64,000 bases of DNA from Gilliamella apicola (GCF_000599985.1 NZ_CP007445.1:2480001-2544000); one strand, 5' to 3'. Shown: positions 16,676 through 26,033, counted from the first letter of the stretch. Program-made: numbers and translations. Notes: generated from the sequence alone by a model not told the origin.

Positions 16676-17794
16676 TTATCGTGGTGTACGTTGTTGTTTA
16701 TTCGGGAATACCGGATTATGGTTTTCCGATGGGCTTTGATACCAATAAGCAACACTGGCAATATCATCGCAACGTTCATATAATCTTATATCATCATTAC
16801 CAATTTGTTGAAAAGCAAGTTTGATATTTTTATGGAACGCAATTGGATCTGGTAAATGCCAACGATATAAGCCATGCATTGGTAAGCTATCATCACCAAA
16901 ACCGTGTACTGGGTTAGAATCTCCAGTTTGGAAAAAGTCACGCGTTGCATCACGATTGGTTTGATACGGATACCCCATAAACAATGTTTGGAAACATTTC
17001 GCTTTTGGCCGACCTTGACTATCGCGGTTATGAAATGCCCATGCGCCACCAAAATAGTCTTCTGAGCCAGTTGAATGCTGAGTTGGATAATCGCTATCAC
17101 CATCTAGATAGAATTTAAACTCACCTTCCCCCCACCAATAGCGCTCAAGAGCGGTCAATGCTAAGTAAGTACCAACATAATAGCCATGACCTTCAACATT
17201 GTCTAATATTACATAGTCTTGTGCATAATTAGTGACGCGCTGTCTACGCCATTGTGCATGGAAATAAAGCGGTGCTTCAAACGGTTTTGGCATAATGGCA
17301 TAATTAATAGTAAAGAAGAAATGTTGTAAATCAGCTTCATGCTCATTTTGAATTTCAATGCGCGCTTTTTTATTAAATGGCATTCTAAAATAGCTATTAA
17401 AACCACCTGTTGGATTAACAACAATTGGCACTGAATTAATATCACACCTAGCCCCAAAACCATTACAGAAAAAATCACCAATTGGACTTTCAACAGAAGG
17501 AACTTTTTCATCATCCCAATAAATTCGAATCACTACATCACGAAGTACAAAACTACCGCGATGTGTTCTGTCGGTTAAGGTAAACCACATATGACGAATT
17601 TCGGCGGGACCTGTGATCTCAGCAATTGTTACCGTTTCACCTGCTGGAATCGAAATACAACCTTGTCCTTTACGGCTTGGACCTAATGCGCTACCTTTCA
17701 TACAAGATTTACCTTTTTCACCGGTCATATTTTCTGGCGAAATGGTTCGAGTTTGTTCGAAGTGAAATTGTGTTACAGAATTATATATGTTCAT
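16676..17794 (-). CDS. GH172 (DUF2961) family enzyme, fructofuranosidase/DFA-type
   Basis: 372 residues, no signal peptide, so cytoplasmic. It carries the DUF2961/GH172 signature: GEGEFKFYLDGDSDYPT and STGSEDYFGGAW, whose acidic residues correspond to the catalytic region of characterised members, and ISIPAGETVTIAEITGPAEI near the start. Known GH172 enzymes act on alpha-D-fructofuranosides and difructose dianhydrides, or alpha-arabinofuranosides. Together with the LacY-type permease and Cra-like regulator, a fructoside such as a difructose anhydride is the likely substrate. That choice is inference. Confidence 0.83.
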   Translation of the reverse strand: MNIYNSVTQFHFEQTRTISPENMTGEKGKSCMKGSALGPSRKGQGCISIPAGETVTIAEITGPAEIRHMWFTLTDRTHRGSFVLRDVVIRIYWDDEKVPSVESPIGDFFCNGFGARCDINSVPIVVNPTGGFNSYFRMPFNKKARIEIQNEHEADLQHFFFTINYAIMPKPFEAPLYFHAQWRRQRVTNYAQDYVILDNVEGHGYYVGTYLALTALERYWWGEGEFKFYLDGDSDYPTQHSTGSEDYFGGAWAFHNRDSQGRPKAKCFQTLFMGYPYQTNRDATRDFFQTGDSNPVHGFGDDSLPMHGLYRWHLPDPIAFHKNIKLAFQQIGNDDIRLYERCDDIASVAYWYQSPSENHNPVFPNKQQRTPR

Positions 17795-17852
17795 TGTGAA
17801 TCCTTACTAACGTTATTAAATTCTATTAATGAAAATTGAAAACAGCTTTAAT

Positions 17853-19103
17853 TTATTTAACTTCTGGCTTATCTTCGATATTGACACTTTTTCTATCACG
17901 ACTTAAGAAGAAGATGGCAAAAATCATAAAGCCTAATACAACTAAACCAAGATTATTAAATGTTGTTGCTGCACCTGCTTTATCATAAAAATCACCAACT
18001 AAAGTTGAAAATAAAATGACCCCTACTGAACCTGCAACTTGATAACCAATTAAAAAAACAGTCGCAGATAATCGAGCATTAAAGTTATTATCAATATATT
18101 TGAACACTGAAACCAAAATGGTTGAAATTTCTAAGCAGTGCATAAGTTTAATTACTGAGATAATTGCAATGCTGCTTACATGACCCGTTAAGAAGATACG
18201 AGAAGCCGAAACAAATGCGGCAAAAATCAATGCGTTTTTTGCACCGACACGATTCACCACAAATGGTACACAAAACATAACTGCAGCTTCTAAAAAGACT
18301 TGGAATGAATTTAAAATACCATACAAGCGATATCCATCATTGACATCTTCAAATTGTTGTGTGAAATAAACAGGGAATAACTGTTGATCATAAATATTAT
18401 AAAGGCTGTAAGTTCCGAGCACATAGATAACAAATATCCAGAATTTTTTAAGGGTAAAAACAGAGAGGATCTCATTAAAACTAAGTTTATCCTTTTTTTG
18501 GAACACGGCTTCGGTTGATTTGCTTAAATCAGGCTTGAAGTTGAGGTTAAGAATCATGAAACAAACACCAACACCCGATGCTACCCAAAAATTAAGGTGA
18601 GGATTAATACTAATCAAAATACCCGCAATAAAGGTACCGACAGCATAAGCAATACATCCCCATGTTCGACACTGGCCAAACTCAAAACCAAACGCCCGGC
18701 TGATTTTTTCGCAGTAGGAATCAATTAACCCCATGCCAGCAATCCAACCAAATCCTAAAAAGAAACTACCGAAAATCACACCAAGATAAAAATTATGGCG
18801 CAATAGTGGTTCATACACATAAATTAATGCTGGAGCAGCGCAAGTAATAATAATACTTTGAAACCAGACGAGGTGTTTTTTTAACACTAATTTATCTTGA
18901 TAAATACCATACATAATCATAATGATTAACGAAATAAAGTAGTTAAACGAATAAATAATGCCGGTCTGTTTTGCGCTTAAGCCTATCTCCTTACTTAGCC
19001 ATATCGCATAAAAAGAAAAAACAAAACTTCCCGCTGCGTAATACATAATGCTATAAAACGAGGCAAACCAATAAGTTGGTTTTTTATAAAATGCAGTAGT
19101 CAT
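17853..19103 (-). CDS. LacY-family oligosaccharide:H+ symporter
   Basis: 416 residues, twelve hydrophobic segments. The N-terminus YWFASFYSIMYYAAGSFVFS and EFGQCRTWGCIAYAVG match the oligosaccharide:H+ symporter family (LacY, CscB, RafB, MelY). The Arg in CRTWG corresponds to LacY Arg144, and FGFEFGQ to the Glu126 region of the substrate site. First gene of an operon with GH172 and a LacI regulator. It imports an intact di- or trisaccharide for intracellular cleavage. Confidence 0.86.
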   Translation of the reverse strand: MTTAFYKKPTYWFASFYSIMYYAAGSFVFSFYAIWLSKEIGLSAKQTGIIYSFNYFISLIIMIMYGIYQDKLVLKKHLVWFQSIIITCAAPALIYVYEPLLRHNFYLGVIFGSFFLGFGWIAGMGLIDSYCEKISRAFGFEFGQCRTWGCIAYAVGTFIAGILISINPHLNFWVASGVGVCFMILNLNFKPDLSKSTEAVFQKKDKLSFNEILSVFTLKKFWIFVIYVLGTYSLYNIYDQQLFPVYFTQQFEDVNDGYRLYGILNSFQVFLEAAVMFCVPFVVNRVGAKNALIFAAFVSASRIFLTGHVSSIAIISVIKLMHCLEISTILVSVFKYIDNNFNARLSATVFLIGYQVAGSVGVILFSTLVGDFYDKAGAATTFNNLGLVVLGFMIFAIFFLSRDRKSVNIEDKPEVK

Positions 19104-19452
19104 AATTTATCCTATAAAGAGTTAAGTACGCATTTGAGTATGAATAGCTAAAAATTTAGCTTTAACGCCTTTATTAGATAAATGTGATCAACTTCAAAAT
19201 TATTTTATTCAACTTAAAAAATATAATTTGTTAACACAGTAATAATTATAAAAAACAGATAAAGAACAGAAAAATATTATCCCTACCACAATCAAAGAAA
19301 TAATTCCTCATCTAAATAAAATTATTTTTTAATATCAAAGTAATCATTATTAAAGAAATTACTTATTCGAAGATACCCCTTATTAGTTCAATTATTAATA
19401 ATGATAATTTAACGAATATATCATTTAATCATTTGTAAAAAGAGGTTTTTTT
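19104..19452. promoter_or_regulatory. Shared divergent promoter region (permease / sugar-acid transporter)
   Basis: Contains a CRP-like site TGTGATCAACTTCAAA (19183-19198; left half perfect, right half TCAAA for TCACA) and a near-palindrome AGCTAAAAATTTAGCT (19146-19161) that could be an operator of the LacI regulator. The rest is AT-rich with no gene. An AGAGG lies just before the ATG at 19453. Confidence 0.5.
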
Positions 19453-20730
19453 ATGCCTAAACAGAATAGTCGTGTAAGATTTCATATAGCAATACTTATG
19501 CTATTTGCCATAATAATTAACTATTTAGATAGAACTGTAATGTCTGCTGCTGCACCAATTATTGCTACAGATTTGGATATTTCACCAGAAGCGATGGGGT
19601 GGATAATGTCAGCATTTTTCTTAAGTTATGCTTGTTGCCAAATACCTGCTGGCTTTCTGGCTGATAAATTTGGACAGAGAAAAACTTTAGCAGGTTCAGT
19701 AACATGGTGGTCATTAGCAACTGGAGCAACTGCATTAGCTACATCACCTGTTGGTTTTATTTTTGCTCGAGTATTTATGGGCGTTGGTGAAGCCGCAGCA
19801 TACCCTTGTAATGGTGGTATTACTGCAAAATGGTTTCCTGATAGAGAAAGAGGACGTGTAACTTCATTATTTGATAGTGGTTCAAGATTTGGAACCGCCT
19901 TTGCAATGCCACTTGTTGTTTGGATCATTGCGTCTTGGGGATGGCATGCTGCATTTTTTATTTGCGGAGGATTAGGGCTAATTTGGGTTGTTTGGTGGTT
20001 ATGTGTCTATCAAGATCCTGAACAACACCCACATATAAGTGCAGCTGAACTTAAATATATTCGAGATGGACAAGTAAAAAAAGAAGGAATAGACAAAATA
20101 CAACCAATGAAATGGTATCAGTTATTAAAATACCGTAATGTAGTTGCTATGTGTATTGGATTCTTCATGCTTAATTATGCTGTATATTTTTTCATTACTT
20201 GGTTTCCTACTTATTTAATGAAAGAAAGAGGTTTAAGTCTTACAGAAATGGGCTTTCTAGCTATGTTACCTCCTCTATGCGGAATAATTGGACAATGGGT
20301 TGGCGGATGGTTAACTGATTTTATTTATATAAAAACAAACAATATTAATGTTGCCAGAAAAGTAAATTTAGTTTGTGGTATGCTAATTGCGACTTCAATT
20401 TCGCTTGCTGGATTAGTAGATTCTATAACAATTATGATGGCATTACTTTGTATATCTTATGTTGGATTAGCCTTTGCTGGTTCAGCAATCTGGTGTTTAC
20501 CTGGAGATATTGCGCCAAGAAACATGACATCAGTTTTAGGTGGAATTCAAAATACAGTATCAAATTGCGGTGGTATTTTAGGGCCGATTGTAACAGGTTA
20601 CATTATTGGGGCAACAGGTTCATTTATGTACGCTTTAGTTGTTTCTGGATGTGCTTGTGCAATAGGAGCACTTGTATATTTATTATTATTAAAAGATATT
20701 AAGCCAATAACAGCCAATCAATCTATGTAA
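19453..20730 (+). CDS. ACS-family MFS sugar-acid transporter (LgoT-like)
   Basis: 425 residues, twelve hydrophobic segments. NYLDRTVMSAAAPIIA in the first loop, RVFMGVGEAAAYPCNGG and KWFPDRERGR are typical of the anion:cation symporter branch (GudP, ExuT, DgoT, LgoT), which carries hexonates and hexuronates. It starts a cluster with an LgoR-like regulator and LgoD-, UxaB- and UxaA-type enzymes, so L-galactonate is the most likely substrate. A terminator-like hairpin follows the gene. Confidence 0.8.
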   Translation: MPKQNSRVRFHIAILMLFAIIINYLDRTVMSAAAPIIATDLDISPEAMGWIMSAFFLSYACCQIPAGFLADKFGQRKTLAGSVTWWSLATGATALATSPVGFIFARVFMGVGEAAAYPCNGGITAKWFPDRERGRVTSLFDSGSRFGTAFAMPLVVWIIASWGWHAAFFICGGLGLIWVVWWLCVYQDPEQHPHISAAELKYIRDGQVKKEGIDKIQPMKWYQLLKYRNVVAMCIGFFMLNYAVYFFITWFPTYLMKERGLSLTEMGFLAMLPPLCGIIGQWVGGWLTDFIYIKTNNINVARKVNLVCGMLIATSISLAGLVDSITIMMALLCISYVGLAFAGSAIWCLPGDIAPRNMTSVLGGIQNTVSNCGGILGPIVTGYIIGATGSFMYALVVSGCACAIGALVYLLLLKDIKPITANQSM

Positions 20731-20763
20731 TAACATATAAAAATCAACCATTATGTTTGAAAT

Positions 20764-20792
20764 TTCTACCAAAAATATTTGGTAGAATTTTC
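20764..20792 (+). terminator. Terminator after the sugar-acid transporter gene
   Basis: A perfect 10-bp stem TTCTACCAAA/TTTGGTAGAA (20764-20773, 20778-20787) with loop AATA, followed by TTTTC. It separates the transporter from the regulator gene. Confidence 0.75.
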
Positions 20793-20834
20793 ATAAACTC
20801 AACTTTTTATAATAAAATTATTGAGAAACGTAAT

Positions 20835-21752
20835 ATGGGCAGAAGTCAAACGTTAAGACAAAATACAATTAATCAATTTATTGATTGCATTAATAATAAA
20901 ATATTATCTTTTCCACTTCCTTCTATATCAATTCTTGCCGATGCCTTCAATGTAAGTCGCACGACAATTAGAGCTGTATTAGATTATTTATGTCAAGTCG
21001 GAATTTTAGTATTTGAGGAAGGAGAATATCGTCAACTAAGACAACCAACTTCAGATGATAAAATTGCTTGTGTATTTGAAAAAAGGGATATTCAAGATAA
21101 AAAATTTGAGAGCTATTTTTACCATTTAATCAATAGTAAAAAAATACTCCCTGGAGATTATTTTAATGAAATTCAATTAGCTAAAGATACAAATGTTAGC
21201 CCATTTGTGGTTCGTGAATTTCTATTACGATTTCTACATTATGGACTAATTAATAATGTAAAGAAAGGCGAATGGAAATTAGAAACATTCGCTAATGACT
21301 ATGCTGAAAAACTATATGAATTTCGTTGTATATTAGAAGTATTTGCCCTTAAAACATTTATGGCTCAACCGGATGATCATATCAATTGGATTAAAGCTAA
21401 AGAGTTATTAGAACGGCATAAAAAACTCCAAACAAATATACAACATGAATATACGCTATTCTCAAATCTTGATCGAGATTTTCATGAACTAATTTTATCT
21501 TGTAATAACAACCCTTTTTTTATGCAATTTTTTGATTTAATATCCGTCATATTTCATTTTCATTATCAATGGGATAGTAGTGATTTAAAGCAACGAAATA
21601 GTATCGCTGTATCTGAACATATTGCGGTATTAACGGCAATTCTACAAAAAAATGAGCAGGCTGCTACAACAGCATTATGTCGACATTTAAACACAGCAAA
21701 AAAATCAATGCAGGAATCAATTGGAAGAACATCATCAATAAAAAACAGATAA
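20835..21752 (+). CDS. GntR-family regulator with two winged-helix domains (LgoR-like)
   Basis: 305 residues from the ATG at 20835 (GAGA upstream); the frame extends to a TTG at 20757. Residues 1-65 form one winged helix (ADAFNVSRTTIRAVLDYL). A second, GntR-type helix follows at about 90-150 (AKDTNVSPFVVREFLLRF), and then an FCD effector domain with DRDFHELIL and SEHIAVLTAI. The length and neighbours match E. coli LgoR/YjjM, regulator of L-galactonate use. Two DNA-binding domains per chain are unusual for GntR proteins. Confidence 0.78.
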   Translation: MGRSQTLRQNTINQFIDCINNKILSFPLPSISILADAFNVSRTTIRAVLDYLCQVGILVFEEGEYRQLRQPTSDDKIACVFEKRDIQDKKFESYFYHLINSKKILPGDYFNEIQLAKDTNVSPFVVREFLLRFLHYGLINNVKKGEWKLETFANDYAEKLYEFRCILEVFALKTFMAQPDDHINWIKAKELLERHKKLQTNIQHEYTLFSNLDRDFHELILSCNNNPFFMQFFDLISVIFHFHYQWDSSDLKQRNSIAVSEHIAVLTAILQKNEQAATTALCRHLNTAKKSMQESIGRTSSIKNR

Positions 21753-21823
21753 AAAACAAAAAAATTATATCTTCAACACGAAACCATTAAAAAAAAACAT
21801 CGCATTATTTATCATCTTTTATA

Positions 21824-21860
21824 GTTCTCTTTATCTACCAACAAACTAGATAAAGAGAAC
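21824..21860 (+). promoter_or_regulatory. Perfect 14-bp inverted repeat covering the uxaB ribosome-binding region
   Basis: Arms GTTCTCTTTATCTA (21824-21837) and TAGATAAAGAGAAC (21847-21860) are exact complements with a 9-base loop. The right arm holds the only Shine-Dalgarno-like sequence (AAAGAGAA) before the ATG at 21866. No T run follows. It could be an RNA hairpin that blocks translation, or the DNA operator of the regulator upstream. Confidence 0.8.
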
Positions 21861-21865
21861 ATTAT

Positions 21866-23305
21866 ATGAATAAACAATTAAATCGAACTAATTTCCCTGG
21901 ACCTGTTTATCCCGAAAAAATCATTCAATTTGGCGAAGGTAATTTTTTAAGAGCTTTTGTTGATTGGATTATAGATATTCTTAACGAGAAAACTGATTTT
22001 AATAGTGGTGTTACGATTATAAGACCAATAGACACACATCAACCATCTATCAATGAACAAGACGGTCTTTATACCACAATTATCCGAGGTATTAACGAGC
22101 AAGGTGAAACAATAGCCACCCCAAGAATCATTTATAGTATTAACAAAGAAATATTAATTTATAAAGAATACCAACAATTTTTAAAATCTGCTGAAAATCC
22201 TGAATTAGAATTTATATTTTCAAACACTACTGAAGCGGGTATATCGTTTAATAGTAACGATAAAATAAGTGACACACCGCCATCTTCATTTCCAGCTAAA
22301 TTAACTTCTTTTTTATATCACCGTTTCCAATTTTTTAAAGGTGAGGAAAGCAAAGGGTTAATTATAATTCCATGTGAACTTATTGATTATAATGGAGATA
22401 AGTTAAAAGAATTAGTTCTTAAGTATGCACAATTATGGAAACTAAATGATGATTTTGTCACATGGATAAATGAACATAATACTTTTTGTTCAACATTGGT
22501 CGATCGTATAGTAACCGGTTATCCAAAAGACGAAGCGCTTCAAATTGAAAATAACCTCGGCTATCAGGATCGTTTTTTAGATACAGGTGAATATTTTCAC
22601 TTGTTTGTGATTCAAGGTCCAAATTGGTTAAAACAAAAATTAAAGTTAGATCAAGTAGATCTCAATATAATAGTTGTTGAAGATATAAAACCATATAAAG
22701 ACAGAAAAGTTGGAATTTTAAATGGTGCTCATACAGCCATGGTACCTGTTGCCTATCTTTCTGGTTTTAGATCTGTAGGTGAAAGTATGAACGATCCTCA
22801 AATTGAAACGTTCATTAAAAATTTACTTAACAAAGAAGTCATACCTACACTATCATTAAATAAAGAAGAGTTAGAAAAATTTGCTGACGAAGTCTTAAAA
22901 AGATTTAAAAATCCATTCATAAAACATGAATTAATGTCCATTTCATTAAATTCATTAACAAAATTTAAAACTCGTTTATTACCACAATTATTGACATATA
23001 GTCAAAAATTCAAAAAACCACCAACTTATATCTCATTTTCATTAGCTGCGCTTATTGCCTTTTATCAAGGGGAATATCAAGGTCAACCTATTGAATTAAC
23101 TGATGATGCTCATTTACTAGATAAATTTAAACAATGGCAACCTCTCTATAAAAATGACATAAAAACACTTGTTACTAATATTTTAGGACTAAGTGAACAT
23201 TGGGATCACAATCTAAATGAAATTGATGGGTTAACAGACTTAGTAACTGAATATCTTGAAAAGATTCTATCAAGCGATATCAAAAATTTTATCCCACAAA
23301 ATTAA
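21866..23305 (+). CDS. uxaB: Tagaturonate reductase (altronate oxidoreductase), copy 1
   Basis: 479 residues, mannitol dehydrogenase superfamily. [16 protein letters not shown] at residues 18-33, [52 protein letters not shown] and FKTRLLPQLL match E. coli UxaB closely. It reduces D-tagaturonate to D-altronate with NADH. Next to an LgoD-like dehydrogenase and UxaA it would process tagaturonate made from L-galactonate. A paralog is at 28978. Confidence 0.92.
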   Translation: MNKQLNRTNFPGPVYPEKIIQFGEGNFLRAFVDWIIDILNEKTDFNSGVTIIRPIDTHQPSINEQDGLYTTIIRGINEQGETIATPRIIYSINKEILIYKEYQQFLKSAENPELEFIFSNTTEAGISFNSNDKISDTPPSSFPAKLTSFLYHRFQFFKGEESKGLIIIPCELIDYNGDKLKELVLKYAQLWKLNDDFVTWINEHNTFCSTLVDRIVTGYPKDEALQIENNLGYQDRFLDTGEYFHLFVIQGPNWLKQKLKLDQVDLNIIVVEDIKPYKDRKVGILNGAHTAMVPVAYLSGFRSVGESMNDPQIETFIKNLLNKEVIPTLSLNKEELEKFADEVLKRFKNPFIKHELMSISLNSLTKFKTRLLPQLLTYSQKFKKPPTYISFSLAALIAFYQGEYQGQPIELTDDAHLLDKFKQWQPLYKNDIKTLVTNILGLSEHWDHNLNEIDGLTDLVTEYLEKILSSDIKNFIPQN

Positions 23306-23323
23306 ATTATAGGAACAAAAAAA

Positions 23324-24349
23324 ATGACTAAAATGAAATATATTGAAATTCCTGAACCAGGTAAGGTTGAAGTAAAGGAAATGGATAAACCTGTATTACA
23401 AAAAGGAGAAGCCATTCTAAAAGTACTATATGGTGGAATTTGCGGTTCTGATATGGGAACTTATAAAGGAACATTCCTTTATGCTAGCTACCCTAGAATT
23501 CCTGGACATGAATTTTCAGCGGAAGTAGTTGAAGTTGAAGAAAATGATTATGGTATAAAACCAGGTATGATTGTTACAGCAAACCCTTATTTTAATTGTG
23601 GAAAATGTTATTCATGTCGAAGAGGATTTGTTAACTGTTGTACTAACAATCAGACACTTGGAGCACAACGTGATGGTATTTTTCGACAATATTATAGCAT
23701 GCCAATTGAACGTATTTATGATGGTAAAGGCTTAGATGCACTAACATTATCAATGATTGAACCATTCTGTATTAGTTATCACTCAATTCAAAGAACATCG
23801 GTTAAACAAGGTGATAGAGTATTAGTTGTTGGTGCTGGGCCTATTGGATTATTTGCAGTAATGGCAGCAGTATTAAAAGGGGCTGATGTATATGTTAGTG
23901 ATGTAATGCAATCAAGATTAGATAAAGCGTTATCGCTTGGCGCAAAAGGAATTATCAGAACAGATAAGGAAAATTTTGAAGAACGTGTTAAATCAATCAC
24001 TAATGGAGACGGGTTTGATGTTTGCATTGAATGTGTAGGATTACCTCAAACATTCCAAAATTGTATTGATGCTGCCGCATATCGAGGTAGAGTCGGCTTA
24101 GTTGGAGTAAGCAAACAAAAATTAGACTTTGCCTTTACTCAAATTCAGACAAAAGAATTAGATATTTTTGGCTCTCGTAACGCATTGAAAAAAGATTTCG
24201 TGGAATTAATAGATTTAGTCAGTTCAGGAAAATGTGATGTCAAAAAAATCATTACTGATATTTATGAGTTAGATAATTCTGAAAATGCTTTCAAAGAAAT
24301 GAGAGATGATCCAAGTAACCGATTAAAATCTGTAATAAAAATAAATTAA
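23324..24349 (+). CDS. Zinc-dependent MDR dehydrogenase, LgoD-like
   Basis: 341 residues (E. coli LgoD is 340). GGICGSDMGTYKG and GHEFSAEV carry the catalytic-zinc ligands. Four cysteines in CGKCYSCRRGFVNCC bind structural zinc. VVGAGPIGLF is the NAD fold. LgoD oxidises L-galactonate to D-tagaturonate, which the neighbouring UxaB and UxaA would take to 2-keto-3-deoxygluconate. An L-gulonate or other polyol dehydrogenase is possible, but UxaB/UxaA rather than UxuB/UxuA neighbours favour L-galactonate. Confidence 0.75.
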   Translation: MTKMKYIEIPEPGKVEVKEMDKPVLQKGEAILKVLYGGICGSDMGTYKGTFLYASYPRIPGHEFSAEVVEVEENDYGIKPGMIVTANPYFNCGKCYSCRRGFVNCCTNNQTLGAQRDGIFRQYYSMPIERIYDGKGLDALTLSMIEPFCISYHSIQRTSVKQGDRVLVVGAGPIGLFAVMAAVLKGADVYVSDVMQSRLDKALSLGAKGIIRTDKENFEERVKSITNGDGFDVCIECVGLPQTFQNCIDAAAYRGRVGLVGVSKQKLDFAFTQIQTKELDIFGSRNALKKDFVELIDLVSSGKCDVKKIITDIYELDNSENAFKEMRDDPSNRLKSVIKIN

Positions 24350-24362
24350 ATACTCTTTTAAT

Positions 24363-24399
24363 CATTTCCGTTACTTAATAATAAACAGTAATGGAAATG
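24363..24399 (+). promoter_or_regulatory. Intercistronic hairpin between lgoD-like gene and uxaA
   Basis: Arms CATTTCCGTTACT (24363-24375) and AGTAATGGAAATG (24387-24399) pair over 13 positions, with one G-U. The loop is 11 bases, and there is no T run. It lies 14 bases after the dehydrogenase stop. A processing or stabilising element is more likely than a terminator. Confidence 0.65.
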
Positions 24400-24419
24400 A
24401 ATATTTAAAGGAAGAAATA

Positions 24420-25937
24420 ATGAAAAAAACAATTAAAATTAATAATAATGATAATGTTATTATTGCATTAGAAGAATTGTATCCGGGCGATAAAGTAATC
24501 TACCAAGACTCAAAGAATCATAACGAAATTACAATATTACAAAATATACCTTTTGGACATAAAGTAGCTATTAAACCAATAAAAATAGGTGAAAACATTA
24601 TTAAATATGGTTTTCCAATAGGGCATGCAACACAAATCATTCAAGCAGGAGAACATGTTCACACATTTAATATAAAAACAAATCTTGCCGAACTTAATCA
24701 ATATCAATATCAACCAGTTGATGAAATAATTACAACTTCATTACCTGACAGAGAAGTTAAAATATATCGGAGAGAAAACCATGATGTCGGAATTAGGAAC
24801 GAATTATGGATTATTCCAACTGTAGGTTGCGTAAATGGTATTGCCAATCAGATACGAAAACAATTTTTGTCCGAAATTGAACAAGATATTTTACAAAACC
24901 CATCATTTTTTGATGGTATTCATTTACTTTCTCATCCTTATGGCTGTTCTCAGTTAGGTCCCGACCATCAAGCAACTAAAAAAATATTACAAAACATGGT
25001 TAAACATCCAAATGCCGGCGGTATTTTGGTGATCGGTTTAGGTTGTGAAAATAACCAACTAAATGCTTTCAAAGAGAGTCTTGGTGAATATAATAATAGC
25101 CGAGTAAAATTCATGATTGCTCAAGAAGTTGAAGATGAAATTCAACAAGGTGTAAGTTACTTGCATGAACTATACCAAACAATGAAATCAGATAAACGCG
25201 AAATAGGTAAGTTAAGTGAACTCAAATTTGGACTTGAATGCGGTGGTTCAGATGGTTTATCTGGTATCACAGCTAATCCTTTATTAGGAAAATTTTCAGA
25301 TTATGTTATTTCTCATGGAGGTACCAGCGTACTCACAGAAGTACCTGAAATGTTTGGTGCAGAAACGATATTAATGTCTCATTGTGTTGACTCATCAGTT
25401 TTTGAAAAAACAGTGAGCATGATTAATAATTTCAAACGATATTTCATGTCATATAACCAACCAATTTATGAAAATCCTTCTCCAGGGAATAAAGTTGGTG
25501 GAATAACAACACTTGAAGATAAATCTTTAGGTTGCACACAAAAAGCTGGAATGAGTAAAGTTATAGACGTTTTAGAATATGGTGACATGCTTGAAAAATC
25601 AGGACTTAATTTGTTATCTGCTCCGGGCAATGATGCTGTTGCGACAGGTGCTTTAGCAGCTTCAGGTTGTCATATGGTGTTATTTTCTACAGGTAGAGGT
25701 ACACCTTATGGAGGAATAGTTCCTACAGTTAAAATATCGACAAATTCAGCACTTGCACAAAGAAAAAAACATTGGATAGACTTTGATGCAGGTCAATTAG
25801 TCAATGAAATAAAAATGGATCAATTACTTGAACAATTCATTAATTTAATTGTTGATATAACGAATGGAAAACAAACATGTAACGAAATTAATGAATTTCG
25901 TGATTTAACAATTTTCAAAAATGGCGTTACTGAATAG
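24420..25937 (+). CDS. uxaA: Altronate dehydratase, copy 1
   Basis: 505 residues. N-terminal SAF domain (YGFPIGHATQII, residues 60-75) and catalytic C-terminal part with GIRNELWIIPTVGC, HPYGCSQLG, GLGCENNQ, LECGGSDGLSG, SPGNKVGG and GRGTPYGG, all as in E. coli UxaA. An Fe(II)-type dehydratase converting D-altronate to 2-keto-3-deoxygluconate. RBS AAGGAAG. The second copy lies in opposite orientation at 27465. Confidence 0.93.
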   Translation: MKKTIKINNNDNVIIALEELYPGDKVIYQDSKNHNEITILQNIPFGHKVAIKPIKIGENIIKYGFPIGHATQIIQAGEHVHTFNIKTNLAELNQYQYQPVDEIITTSLPDREVKIYRRENHDVGIRNELWIIPTVGCVNGIANQIRKQFLSEIEQDILQNPSFFDGIHLLSHPYGCSQLGPDHQATKKILQNMVKHPNAGGILVIGLGCENNQLNAFKESLGEYNNSRVKFMIAQEVEDEIQQGVSYLHELYQTMKSDKREIGKLSELKFGLECGGSDGLSGITANPLLGKFSDYVISHGGTSVLTEVPEMFGAETILMSHCVDSSVFEKTVSMINNFKRYFMSYNQPIYENPSPGNKVGGITTLEDKSLGCTQKAGMSKVIDVLEYGDMLEKSGLNLLSAPGNDAVATGALAASGCHMVLFSTGRGTPYGGIVPTVKISTNSALAQRKKHWIDFDAGQLVNEIKMDQLLEQFINLIVDITNGKQTCNEINEFRDLTIFKNGVTE

Positions 25938-25954
25938 ATCTAATCAATAGAAAA

Positions 25955-25979
25955 AATAACCGCTTTTGTAGCGGTTATT
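25955..25979 (+). terminator. Bidirectional terminator between uxaA and the GH28 gene
   Basis: A perfect 10-bp stem AATAACCGCT/AGCGGTTATT with loop TTTGT, flanked by A's on the left and T's on the right, between convergent genes. Confidence 0.82.
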
Positions 25980-26033
25980 TACCAAAAATCAACCTTCTTT
26001 CAAATAGAATTTAGAAGATCATCTATAATGTGC

